Source: Ruminococcaceae bacterium UBA3329
Lineage (GTDB): Bacteria > Bacillota > Clostridia > Oscillospirales > Acutalibacteraceae
Direction: 5' to 3'
Length of the DNA: 6,463 nucleotides
NCBI GenBank assembly: GCA_002361875.1
Contig: DERX01000008.1
Location: 19,389 to 25,851 of the forward strand
Below, piece by piece: positions 1-6,463 of this stretch (position 1 is the stretch's first letter; each line of letters begins with the position of its first letter). Both the position numbers and the translations under genes were made by a program. The notes under the pieces were generated by a model. The model did not search any database. It was not told the origin of the DNA and saw only the letters and a program-made list of their open reading frames with translations.

Positions 1-1144
1 TGCTTTTAAGTTTTATTCTGTCGCCCGAAATTCTTGACCGAATTTTAAGCTGCCCTATAATTCTATCACAGTCAATCAAATTATTAAAGGCTTGTTTATT
101 AAAATTTTGTAAATCTTTTTTTGCTAAATTGATAATTTTAAAGCTTCCGCAGGGAGTTTTTACCTCACCGTCCGAAATATTTACAGCTACCGAAAATTCG
201 GGAATTTTTTCTTTTGACCCGAAAAAAAGCACTCCTCGCTCACAAATAGCTGTATTTCCGCTGATTGAAGCTGAACCGCCGTGCAGAATAATATGATTTA
301 CAAGCTCAATATGCTCACGGATAATATTTTTTATACCCTGCTCCTTTAACATTTCGGAAATTACAAACAAGCGCAAAGTTTCATTTGCATTTTTCAGCTT
401 TTCCGTATTATATGTTTCGCCGTTTCTGCACCCGTTTAAAAGTTTTTCCGCCTCATCTTTAATATATTCGTTCTGCATCTGAAGGGAATTTTCGCATTTG
501 AGGAACGCTTTTTGAAACGATGGATTAAGCTCAAACATTTGCGGAATTAAATTATGACGGATTTTGTTTCTTGTATAATCGTCACAGTTGTTTGTGCTGT
601 CTGTAATATATGTTAAACCGTTTTCGGTCAAATACGCCTCAATTTCATCACGGGTTACATCAAGCAGCGGACGGATATAGTTTCCTCTGACATAAGGGAT
701 TGACAAAAGTCCTGCGGCAGACGCACCCCTTGACAGATTGAAAAAAAAAGTTTCCATTCTGTCGTTAAGATTGTGCGCCGTTGCGAATTTATCAAAGCCG
801 AATCTTTCAAAGACCTCATATCTTAAACGCCTTGCACACAATTCCGTACTCTCGCCCGTTTTTTCACACTCTTTCGGCACATCAATTATAACCGTTTTAC
901 AGGGAACGCCTAAACTTTCACATAAACTCTTTGTAAAGAGCATATCTCTGTCTGCCTCTTCCCCTCTTATTGAATGGTTTATGTGCACCGCCGTAATACT
1001 TTCGATTCCCAATTTTTCTCGGTTCTTCACAAGAAAATGGAGAAGTGTTACTGAATCCGCGCCGCCCGAAACGCCGACGCCTATCTTTTCGTCCGCCGAA
1101 ATCATATTATGTTTTTTTACGGTTTGAATGACTTTATCTGTCAT
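1..1144 (-). CDS. tilS: tRNA(Ile)-lysidine synthase TilS, 3' end cut by window
   Basis: TilS uses ATP and lysine to convert C34 of the CAU-anticodon tRNA-Ile to lysidine, so that it reads AUA as isoleucine; it is cytoplasmic and normally essential. I translated the minus strand from 1144 to the edge: 381 complete codons with no stop. Visible motifs are the PP-loop SGGADS (residues 26-31), HINHSIRG (54-61), LCARRLRY (102-109), AHNLND..ET (123-132) and a DSTN...RNKIRH segment (182-197), all in the N-terminal catalytic domain. Residues 369-381 (RSRISGDRIK...) match the start of the C-terminal domain. Family members run about 460-470 residues (recalled), so roughly 80-90 residues lie beyond base 1. 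The start overlaps the dnaB end by 11 nt and has an AGAGGA site 6 nt upstream; it puts the PP-loop at the usual distance from the N terminus. The frame contains a run of nine T (741-749) coding for part of FFF (133-135). Identification is firm. Confidence 0.95.
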   Translation of the reverse strand, partial: MTDKVIQTVKKHNMISADEKIGVGVSGGADSVTLLHFLVKNREKLGIESITAVHINHSIRGEEADRDMLFTKSLCESLGVPCKTVIIDVPKECEKTGESTELCARRLRYEVFERFGFDKFATAHNLNDRMETFFFNLSRGASAAGLLSIPYVRGNYIRPLLDVTRDEIEAYLTENGLTYITDSTNNCDDYTRNKIRHNLIPQMFELNPSFQKAFLKCENSLQMQNEYIKDEAEKLLNGCRNGETYNTEKLKNANETLRLFVISEMLKEQGIKNIIREHIELVNHIILHGGSASISGNTAICERGVLFFGSKEKIPEFSVAVNISDGEVKTPCGSFKIINLAKKDLQNFNKQAFNNLIDCDRIIGQLKIRSRISGDRIKLKS

Positions 1145-2513
1145 CTCGTATCCTCTCAAGCGTTGAAAACATTGTAAATTCGGGATTCCACGCAACCTCA
1201 ACATTCTGCGTTTCGCCATGCCTGTTCTTGGCGATTATTATTTCACCCGTATTTGCCACAACATTTTCGGGGTCTTCATTATTCTTCGGCCCGTTGTTAT
1301 AGTAATCCTCACGGTGAATCATAAGTACAATGTCTGCGTCCTGCTCAATAGAGCCTGATTCACGAAGGTCGGTAAGCTGCGGACGGTGATTGTCCGACTT
1401 TGCGGCAGTACGTGAAAGCTGTGAGCAGGTAATAACGGGTATGTTAAGATCTTTTGCCATTATTTTAAGGCTTCTTGTAATTTCGGAAACCTCATTAACA
1501 CGGCTGTCATTCTTCTTTGTGCCGCTCATAAGCTGTAAGTAGTCGATAAAAACGCAGTCAACGTCTTTCATTCTCTGTACTCTTGCCTTCATTTCAGGGA
1601 CGGTTATGTTGGTTGTGTCGTCAAAATAAAGCTCTGCCTTTGCAAGGGTTTGAAGAGCCGTGCCCATCTTTTCCCAATCGGCGTCGTTAACCTGACCTGT
1701 ACGCAGTTTTTGGCTCACAATTCTTGCCTCTGTCGAAATTACACGCTGTGCAAGCTGTTCCTTTGACATTTCAAGCGAGAAGAAAAGAACCTTTCGCCCG
1801 CTAACTGCAATATTTCTCGCAAGGTTAAGAGCAAGTGCAGTTTTACCCATACCGGGTCTTGCACCCAAAAGGATTAAGTCCGAACGGTGAAATCCGCCCG
1901 CAAGGTACTTGTCAAGCATTGAAAAGCCCGTCGGAAAGCCAAGGTACTGCTCACGCACCGCAGGGTCGTCCTTATTAAGATTGTTAAGACGCTCAAAGAC
2001 CTCATTTATAATAATATCGGAAATTTTTGACGGACCTGAAGTGGTTTTGCCTCTTCTTATGTCGTAAATTTTCTGCTCCGCCATATCAAGCAGTGTTTCC
2101 GTTGGGGTTGTCTGTGCATTCGCCTCATCAAGCACCTCGGAGCAAGCCGCCATTAAAGTGCGGAGATAAAATTTATCGACAATTATATCAACATAGCTCG
2201 AAACATTTTTTGTTGACGGAACGGAATCGGCAAGCTTCATAAGATAAGTTTTACCGCCGATGTCATCGTAAACACCGTCTTTTTTCAGCTCTTCAAGGAC
2301 GATAAGCGGATCGATTTTTCCGCCCAATGCGTCAATTTTAACTATCGTGCTGAAAATGCTCTGATGCTGCGGAAGATAAAAGTATTCGGGCTTAACCCTG
2401 TCCTCAACCGTATAAAGACACGGTGGGTCTTTAAGTATTGCGCCGAGCACCGCCTGCTCTGCGTCAAGGCTGTAAGGCTCACTGCCTAAAGCAGCAGAAT
2501 AATTTTCACTCAT
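1134..2513 (-). CDS. dnaB: Replicative DNA helicase DnaB
   Basis: This is the hexameric 5'-3' helicase that unwinds the chromosome at the replication fork, called DnaC in Bacillus. The 459-residue length is normal for the family. The N-terminal domain opens with the characteristic DAEQAVLGAIL (17-27). The RecA-like C-terminal domain carries Walker A GARPGMGKT (217-225, Lys224), the SLEMS motif with the expected catalytic Glu248, Walker B VFIDYLQLM (322-329, Asp324), the CSQLSR motif with Gln365, the DLRESGSIEQDAD block (382-394) and KNRHG (429-433), which holds the Lys and arginine-finger residues that reach into the neighbouring subunit. No intein or insertion interrupts the Walker motifs. 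The ATG at 2513 is preceded by GAGGA 7 nt away. The gene starts 10 nt after rplI ends, and its last 11 nt overlap tilS, so it sits in the middle of a co-directional cluster. Everything needed for an active helicase is visible. Confidence 0.98.
   Translation of the reverse strand: MSENYSAALGSEPYSLDAEQAVLGAILKDPPCLYTVEDRVKPEYFYLPQHQSIFSTIVKIDALGGKIDPLIVLEELKKDGVYDDIGGKTYLMKLADSVPSTKNVSSYVDIIVDKFYLRTLMAACSEVLDEANAQTTPTETLLDMAEQKIYDIRRGKTTSGPSKISDIIINEVFERLNNLNKDDPAVREQYLGFPTGFSMLDKYLAGGFHRSDLILLGARPGMGKTALALNLARNIAVSGRKVLFFSLEMSKEQLAQRVISTEARIVSQKLRTGQVNDADWEKMGTALQTLAKAELYFDDTTNITVPEMKARVQRMKDVDCVFIDYLQLMSGTKKNDSRVNEVSEITRSLKIMAKDLNIPVITCSQLSRTAAKSDNHRPQLTDLRESGSIEQDADIVLMIHREDYYNNGPKNNEDPENVVANTGEIIIAKNRHGETQNVEVAWNPEFTMFSTLERIRDDR
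1151..1156 (-). promoter_or_regulatory. tilS ribosome binding site inside dnaB
   Basis: The mRNA-sense sequence AGAGGA lies 6 nt upstream of the ATG at 1142-1144, wholly within the last codons of dnaB. It supports the ATG at 1144 as the tilS start in preference to the in-frame ATG at codon 14, and it implies that ribosomes finishing dnaB pass directly over the tilS initiation region. Confidence 0.75.
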
Positions 2514-2520
2514 AACATTT

Positions 2521-2525
2521 TCCTC
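2521..2525 (-). promoter_or_regulatory. dnaB ribosome binding site overlapping the rplI stop
   Basis: GAGGA (followed by AA) lies 7 nt upstream of the dnaB ATG. Its first two bases are the last two bases of the rplI TGA stop (2524-2526), an arrangement typical of translational coupling. A nearer out-of-frame ATG in the spacer runs into TGA after two codons and is not a plausible gene start. Confidence 0.8.
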
Positions 2526-2967
2526 AGCTTTCGGAAACCGAAACTGTCATTTCAGCCGAAATGTTCTGATAAAGCTTAACCTCTATTTTATATGAACCGA
2601 ACGATTTAATGTCATCCATTGTAATTTTACGCTTATCTGCGTCAACCCCGTACTGCTTTTTTATCTCGGCGGCAACATCCTTTGAGGTTACCGAGCCGAA
2701 AAGCCTGCCGTTTGTGCCTGCTTTCGCTGTAAGCTTAATAGTTTTGCCGTTAATTTTTGCCTTTGACTCATTAGCAGCGGCAATTTCCATATCGAGCTTA
2801 TGCTGATTTGCCGCTTCCCTGTTACGAAGCTCTGTAAGGCTTTGTGCATTTGCCTCAACTGCAAGTCCTTTCGGGAAGAGGAAATTTCTTGCATAGCCAT
2901 CGCTTGCTTTTACCTTTTCACCTTTCTTGCCGAGTCCTTTAACATCTGCTTTTAAAATTACGTCCAT
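2524..2967 (-). CDS. rplI: 50S ribosomal protein L9 (bL9)
   Basis: bL9 binds 23S rRNA at the base of the L1 stalk and projects outward from the large subunit; it is linked to reading-frame maintenance and is often dispensable. The 147-residue product has the standard two-domain form. The N-terminal domain holds the L9 signature across residues 11-37 (GLGKKGEKV, then DGYARNFLFPKGLAV). A charged, Ala/Glu/Lys-rich connecting helix covers about 42-73, and the C-terminal domain includes GRLFGSVT (87-94), a hallmark of full-length L9. The ATG at 2967 follows a strong GGAGGG site 7 nt upstream. The gene lies 19 nt after gdpP and 10 nt before dnaB, the conserved Firmicute gdpP-rplI-dnaB order. Nothing is unusual in the protein. 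Confidence 0.98.
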   Translation of the reverse strand: MDVILKADVKGLGKKGEKVKASDGYARNFLFPKGLAVEANAQSLTELRNREAANQHKLDMEIAAANESKAKINGKTIKLTAKAGTNGRLFGSVTSKDVAAEIKKQYGVDADKRKITMDDIKSFGSYKIEVKLYQNISAEMTVSVSES

Positions 2968-2974
2968 ATTCTTT

Positions 2975-2980
2975 CCCTCC
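2975..2980 (-). promoter_or_regulatory. rplI ribosome binding site
   Basis: GGAGGG in mRNA sense, 7 nt upstream of the rplI ATG, in the 19-nt gap after gdpP. It is the strongest Shine-Dalgarno match in the window, consistent with the high protein output expected of a ribosomal protein gene inside a transcript shared with low-abundance enzymes. Confidence 0.8.
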
Positions 2981-2986
2981 GTTTAT

Positions 2987-4987
2987 TTATTCGTTTAACA
3001 GTCTAACTGCTTTTATTGCTTTCTTCAATCTATTAAGTGCCTCTTCAAAAGAAATATCGGGAATTTGGCAAGCCGCCATTGTTCTGTGACCGCCGCCGCC
3101 CATATTTTCCATAACGAGCTGAACATTCACATTGCCGTATGAACGAGCTGAAATGTTAATCACATTGCCTGTTTTGAAAAGAACATACGAAGACTCAACG
3201 CCGTCAACAGACAAAAGCTCATCCGCCGCCTGCCCTGCAATTACTCTGACATTTTCGGATTCAAAATCCACAGCACCCACTGCCGAGCCGCCGAAAATAA
3301 CTGCATTTTTTACAACCTCGCTCTTTTCCTTTTGCGTTTTAAGGCTGTTCCCGAAGAGCCGTTTAACAGCCACCGTATCAGCACCTGCCGCACGAAGGTA
3401 TGCCGCCGTTTCAAAGGTGGCAACACCAGTTTTCATAACAAAGCTTTTCGTGTCAAGCATAATACCCGACAAAAGAGCCTCCGCTGATGTTTGTGAAAGT
3501 GAAATGCCACCCTGCATATATTCAATAAGCTCCGTTACCATTTCCGACGCTGAAGATGCATTCGGCTCGTGATAAAACACAACAGCCTTGTTAATGTGGT
3601 CAACAGTTTTCCTGTGATGGTCAATGACAATAACCTTTGAAACCGCATCAAAAATTTGAGGAGCTTCAAGGAATACTTGTCTGTGAGTATCAACAACTAT
3701 TAAAAGAGTATTTTCGCCCACAAGGCTCTCCGCTTTGTCGGGAGAAATAAATTTATTCTCCGTTTCCGTGCCGTTTAAATGTAAAATCAACGGCATTGCA
3801 AGCGTTGCGTCCTTGTCGACTACAATATTACATTCTTTGCCTAAATATTTGCAAATCTCGGAAACGCCAACCGCCGCTCCGACAGCGTCCAAATCGGAAT
3901 TTCTGTGCCCCATAACAAGAACATTGTCAGCGCCCGAAATAATTTGACTTATTGCCGAAGCGACAATTCTTGCTCTTACCTTTGTTCGCTTTTCCGCAGT
4001 TTGAGAAACACCGCCGAAAAATTCATAATTATTGCTTCCGTTATTGAACGCAACCTGATCGCCGCCCCTGCCAAGCGCCATATCCAGCGCCTGATTTGCC
4101 GAGTTTTCGCAATCCGAAATGCTGTTTCCTACTGCGGCACCTACAGAAATGGTTATTCCCGCCTTTTTATCGCCGTAGGTGTAATTTCTGACGGCTGACA
4201 GAACGGAGAATTTGTCCGCCTTCATTTTTTCTGCATTTTGTATATCGGTAACGATCATAAATTTGCCGTTGCCGAGTTTTCTTATAAGGCAGTCATATTT
4301 TGTAAACCATGTTTCCGATAGCCCCTCAACACCCGAAACAATTTCGGACACCTGACTTTCACGTAAGCCTTTAAAATTTTCTTCTGCAAAATCAAAGGTC
4401 ATAAACATAACGACAGGTCTTGAATTTCTGTATAAAAGCCGAAATTCTTTAAGCTCTGTATCCTCTATAAAATAAAGTGCATACAAAGCTTCTTTTCTAT
4501 ACTCCGTAAAGGAGTGAAACGCTGTGTAGCTTTTGCCGTTATATTCACACTCAAAGGTGTCAAGTCCTCTTATTTTTTCAGCGCCTATTCCGCCGGTGAA
4601 CTGCTCAATGCTGTCGCCCGAGGGAGAGGTATTTGCTATAATTTGCTTTTTAAAAGCAGAATTACACCAAATAATTTTACTGTCGCTCCCGAAAATTACA
4701 ACGGGAATTGAAAAATTTTCAAGACCGTTGCCGTTTTCCGCTGAAATAAAGCCTTGACACGCATTTATGCGTGCTACAAGCCTTTTGAACTGAAAATTCT
4801 TAACAGATACGGCAAAAACAAGAAGAATTATAATTACTGCCGCTTCGCCGAGCGCAATTTTATAATTATAGAAAAATGTAATAAAGCATAAAATTACCGA
4901 CACGGCAATAAAAAATACCGTTACGGGATAAACCGAAAATACTTCTTTAAATGAAGGCTTTGATTTAGATGTAGGTTTTTTCGTCAT
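2987..4987 (-). CDS. gdpP: Membrane c-di-AMP phosphodiesterase, GdpP/YybT family
   Basis: GdpP-family enzymes hydrolyse cyclic-di-AMP to pApA and so set levels of a messenger controlling potassium and osmotic balance and cell-wall homeostasis. The 666-residue length fits the family (Bacillus GdpP is about 660, recalled). Domain order visible: a basic N-terminal tail; two hydrophobic segments at about 20-40 and 45-63; a PAS-like region at about 75-180; a degenerate GGDEF-like domain at about 190-320, where the signature position appears as LGNGKF (238-243), not GGDEF; then the DHH/DHHA1 catalytic half. That half has GHRNSDLDAVG (360-370), VVDTHR (431-436, Asp433), the name-giving DHH (456-458), LLSGIMLDTKSF with Asp512, and GGGGHR (630-635). 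All expected metal- and substrate-binding positions look intact, so I infer an active phosphodiesterase. The ATG at 4987 has GAGAGG 8 nt upstream and lies 21 nt after rnj. PAS ligand binding (heme in Bacillus) cannot be judged here. Confidence 0.95.
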   Translation of the reverse strand: MTKKPTSKSKPSFKEVFSVYPVTVFFIAVSVILCFITFFYNYKIALGEAAVIIILLVFAVSVKNFQFKRLVARINACQGFISAENGNGLENFSIPVVIFGSDSKIIWCNSAFKKQIIANTSPSGDSIEQFTGGIGAEKIRGLDTFECEYNGKSYTAFHSFTEYRKEALYALYFIEDTELKEFRLLYRNSRPVVMFMTFDFAEENFKGLRESQVSEIVSGVEGLSETWFTKYDCLIRKLGNGKFMIVTDIQNAEKMKADKFSVLSAVRNYTYGDKKAGITISVGAAVGNSISDCENSANQALDMALGRGGDQVAFNNGSNNYEFFGGVSQTAEKRTKVRARIVASAISQIISGADNVLVMGHRNSDLDAVGAAVGVSEICKYLGKECNIVVDKDATLAMPLILHLNGTETENKFISPDKAESLVGENTLLIVVDTHRQVFLEAPQIFDAVSKVIVIDHHRKTVDHINKAVVFYHEPNASSASEMVTELIEYMQGGISLSQTSAEALLSGIMLDTKSFVMKTGVATFETAAYLRAAGADTVAVKRLFGNSLKTQKEKSEVVKNAVIFGGSAVGAVDFESENVRVIAGQAADELLSVDGVESSYVLFKTGNVINISARSYGNVNVQLVMENMGGGGHRTMAACQIPDISFEEALNRLKKAIKAVRLLNE

Positions 4988-4995
4988 TACCGTCG

Positions 4996-5001
4996 CCTCT
5001 C
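4996..5001 (-). promoter_or_regulatory. gdpP ribosome binding site
   Basis: GAGAGG in mRNA sense, 8 nt upstream of the gdpP ATG at 4987, within the 21-nt gap after rnj. The gap has no visible hairpin or promoter-like boxes, so gdpP is probably expressed from the rnj transcript. Confidence 0.7.
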
Positions 5002-5008
5002 AGAAATT

Positions 5009-6463
5009 TCAGACAGATGTGATTATCGGCAGAACCATAGGACTGCGCTTTGTTCTGTCATAAAGCAGTCTTGAAATATCGTCACGCATACGGTTTCTTA
5101 TTACGCCCCAGTCAATAAAGCCGTCGTGTATGCACTCGTCAATAACAATTTGCGCCACAAGCTTTGCCTCACCGATAAGCTTTTCGGAATCACGTACAAA
5201 TACAAAGCCTCTCGAAATAACATCGGGACCTGAAACTATTTTGCCTGTTTCTCTTTCTATTACGGCGCTTATTATCATAAGTCCGTCCTCTGCCAAGCGT
5301 TTGCGCTCTCTGATAACCGCATTGCCTACATCGCCCACGCCGTAGCCGTCAACAAATACCTGCCCTGCGGGAACATCGGGTGCTTGCGTCATTTTACGCT
5401 TTGTAAGCTCTATCTGCTTGCCGTTATCGGCAATAAATATGTTTTTAGGACTGATCCCCATACTTTCAGCCAAAGCGGCATGCTTTTGCAGGTGCTTTTG
5501 CTCGCCGTGTACGGGAATAAAATATTTAGGCTTTGTAAGGCTTAACATAAGCTTAAGCTCTTCCTGACAGGCGTGACCGGAAACATGCACATCATACATT
5601 CTTTCATAAACTACTTCTGCTCCGCGCTTTAAAAGCTCGTCAACAACCTTGCCGACAGTTTTTTCGTTACCGGGTATGGGAGTTGCAGAGATAATAACAT
5701 AGTCTCCGCTGCCGATTTCAACTCTTCTGTGCTCGGAAAATGCCATTCTGTAAAGTGCAGACATCGGCTCGCCCTGACTGCCTGTTGTGATAATTACAAG
5801 CTTGTCGTTGGGATAGCGTGAAATCTGATCAATGCTTATTAAAATATTTTCGGGAACACGCAAATACCCAAGCTCCGCCGCCGTAGCAACAACATTTTCA
5901 AGGCTTCTGCCCGAAAGAGCTACCTTTCGTCCGAGAGATTCGGCAACATCAATAATCTGCTGAACTCTGTGAATATTCGATGCAAATGTTGCAACAATAA
6001 GCCTTTTGCCGTCTGCTTTCGGGAACAATCTTTCAAAAGATTCACCGACAGTTCTCTCACTGGGGGTAAAACCGGGACGCTGTGCATTTGTTGAGTCGGA
6101 CAAAAGGCATAATATTCCCTTTTCGCCCAATCTTGCAATTCTTGAAAGGTCAATAACCTCACCGTCAATGGGGGTTGTGTCGATTTTAAAGTCGCCCGTT
6201 TGAAGAATAACACCTGCAGGCGTTGTTATCGCAAGGGCAAGCGCATCGGGAATTGAATGGTTGACATGAATAGCCTCAACCTCAAATGCTCCGAGAGTTA
6301 CTTTTCCCTTTGGCTTTATTTCGTTAAGCTTTACCTTGTCAAGAATTTTATGCTCCTCAAGCTTGCTTTTTATAAGACCGATTGTAAGCTTTGTTCCGTA
6401 AACAGGAATATTGTATTTCATTAAAAGGTACGGAAGTCCGCCGATGTGGTCCTCATGCCCGTG
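5009..6463 (-). CDS. rnj: Ribonuclease J, 5' end cut by window
   Basis: RNase J is a zinc-dependent metallo-beta-lactamase/beta-CASP nuclease with 5'-3' exonuclease and endonuclease activity, central to mRNA turnover and rRNA maturation in Firmicutes. The open frame reaches the right edge: 484 residues are visible and the first six are HGHEDH, the metal-binding HxHxDH motif, which lies upstream of the first internal ATG at 6421. That ATG is therefore not the start. Counting from the first visible His, other motifs are NHSIPDA (His69), QTGDFKID (Asp91), SDSTNA (122-127), FASNIHR (161-167), GSQGEPMSAL (228-237), HVSGHA (293-298), PVHGE (317-321) and GVGDVG (375-380), followed by about 105 residues of the RNase J C-terminal domain. 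His-to-His and His-to-Asp spacings match Bacillus RNase J1 as I recall it (His74, His142, Asp164), so about 73 or more residues are missing. J1 versus J2 type cannot be assigned safely, but the complete metal ligands suggest an active enzyme. Confidence 0.97.
   Translation of the reverse strand, partial: HGHEDHIGGLPYLLMKYNIPVYGTKLTIGLIKSKLEEHKILDKVKLNEIKPKGKVTLGAFEVEAIHVNHSIPDALALAITTPAGVILQTGDFKIDTTPIDGEVIDLSRIARLGEKGILCLLSDSTNAQRPGFTPSERTVGESFERLFPKADGKRLIVATFASNIHRVQQIIDVAESLGRKVALSGRSLENVVATAAELGYLRVPENILISIDQISRYPNDKLVIITTGSQGEPMSALYRMAFSEHRRVEIGSGDYVIISATPIPGNEKTVGKVVDELLKRGAEVVYERMYDVHVSGHACQEELKLMLSLTKPKYFIPVHGEQKHLQKHAALAESMGISPKNIFIADNGKQIELTKRKMTQAPDVPAGQVFVDGYGVGDVGNAVIRERKRLAEDGLMIISAVIERETGKIVSGPDVISRGFVFVRDSEKLIGEAKLVAQIVIDECIHDGFIDWGVIRNRMRDDISRLLYDRTKRSPMVLPIITSV

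Noticed and set aside
741..749. Programmed frameshift or phase-variation switch in tilS
   Set aside because: The zero frame is continuous and conserved on both sides of the run, so no shift is needed to make the protein; only a slippage liability is kept as a finding.
738..1127. 129-codon open frame on the plus strand, opposite tilS
   Set aside because: It needs a TTG start, has no Shine-Dalgarno sequence, resembles no family I know, and lies wholly antisense to the conserved catalytic part of tilS.
2688..2900. 70-codon minus-strand frame nested in rplI
   Set aside because: Out-of-frame shadow of the L9 gene, whose own frame carries the full L9 signature.
3132..3572. 146-codon open frame on the plus strand, opposite gdpP
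   Set aside because: TTG start, no ribosome site, low-complexity Ser/Thr/Ala/Pro composition typical of the complement of a coding strand, and antisense to the conserved DHH region.
3905..4198. Plus-strand open frames opposite the middle of gdpP
   Set aside because: No recognisable protein and no initiation signal; explained by antisense reading of a real gene.
4988..5008. Terminator, promoter or small RNA between rnj and gdpP
   Set aside because: The gap is only 21 nt, contains the gdpP ribosome site, and shows no inverted repeat with a T-run.
5920..6213. 97-codon minus-strand frame nested in rnj
   Set aside because: Out-of-frame shadow; the rnj frame here encodes conserved beta-CASP motifs.
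1..6463. Defence system, mobile element, CRISPR array, tRNA or riboswitch
   Set aside because: Nearly every base is accounted for by five intact housekeeping genes; I saw no direct-repeat array, transposase, structured leader or tRNA-like sequence.

Overview
This window is a stretch of ordinary bacterial housekeeping genes. All five genes lie on the minus strand and are read from the right edge to the left: a ribonuclease J (5' end cut off by the window), a membrane-bound GdpP/YybT-type cyclic-di-AMP phosphodiesterase, ribosomal protein L9, the replicative DNA helicase DnaB, and the tRNA(Ile)-lysidine synthase TilS (3' end cut off by the window). The core order gdpP-rplI-dnaB is a well-known arrangement in Firmicutes (compare yybT-rplI-dnaC in Bacillus). 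With RNase J upstream, moderately AT-leaning DNA and strong GGAGG-like ribosome binding sites, it points to a Firmicute. I favour a clostridial lineage such as Oscillospiraceae/Ruminococcus-like bacteria, but the species-level guess is inference only.

Layout by coordinate: 1-1144 tilS (partial), 1134-2513 dnaB, 2524-2967 rplI, 2987-4987 gdpP, 5009-6463 rnj (partial). The genes are packed almost without gaps: 21 nt between rnj and gdpP, 19 nt between gdpP and rplI, 10 nt between rplI and dnaB, and an 11-nt overlap between dnaB and tilS. Each internal start is preceded by a good Shine-Dalgarno sequence 6-8 nt upstream. There is no room for an intergenic promoter or a hairpin terminator between any pair, so the most economical reading is one polycistronic transcript that enters from beyond the right edge and continues past the left edge.

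The genes span basic information processing and second-messenger control: RNA decay and maturation (RNase J), c-di-AMP breakdown (GdpP), the ribosome (L9), chromosome replication (DnaB) and decoding of the AUA codon (TilS). All frames are intact, and the catalytic motifs visible in each enzyme are present. I see no mobile element, CRISPR array, RNA gene, riboswitch or pseudogene, and no stretch over 300 bases without a gene. I found no convincing undescribed system. The findings below are modest points about gene linkage, translational coupling, a slippery homopolymer in tilS, and start-site correction.
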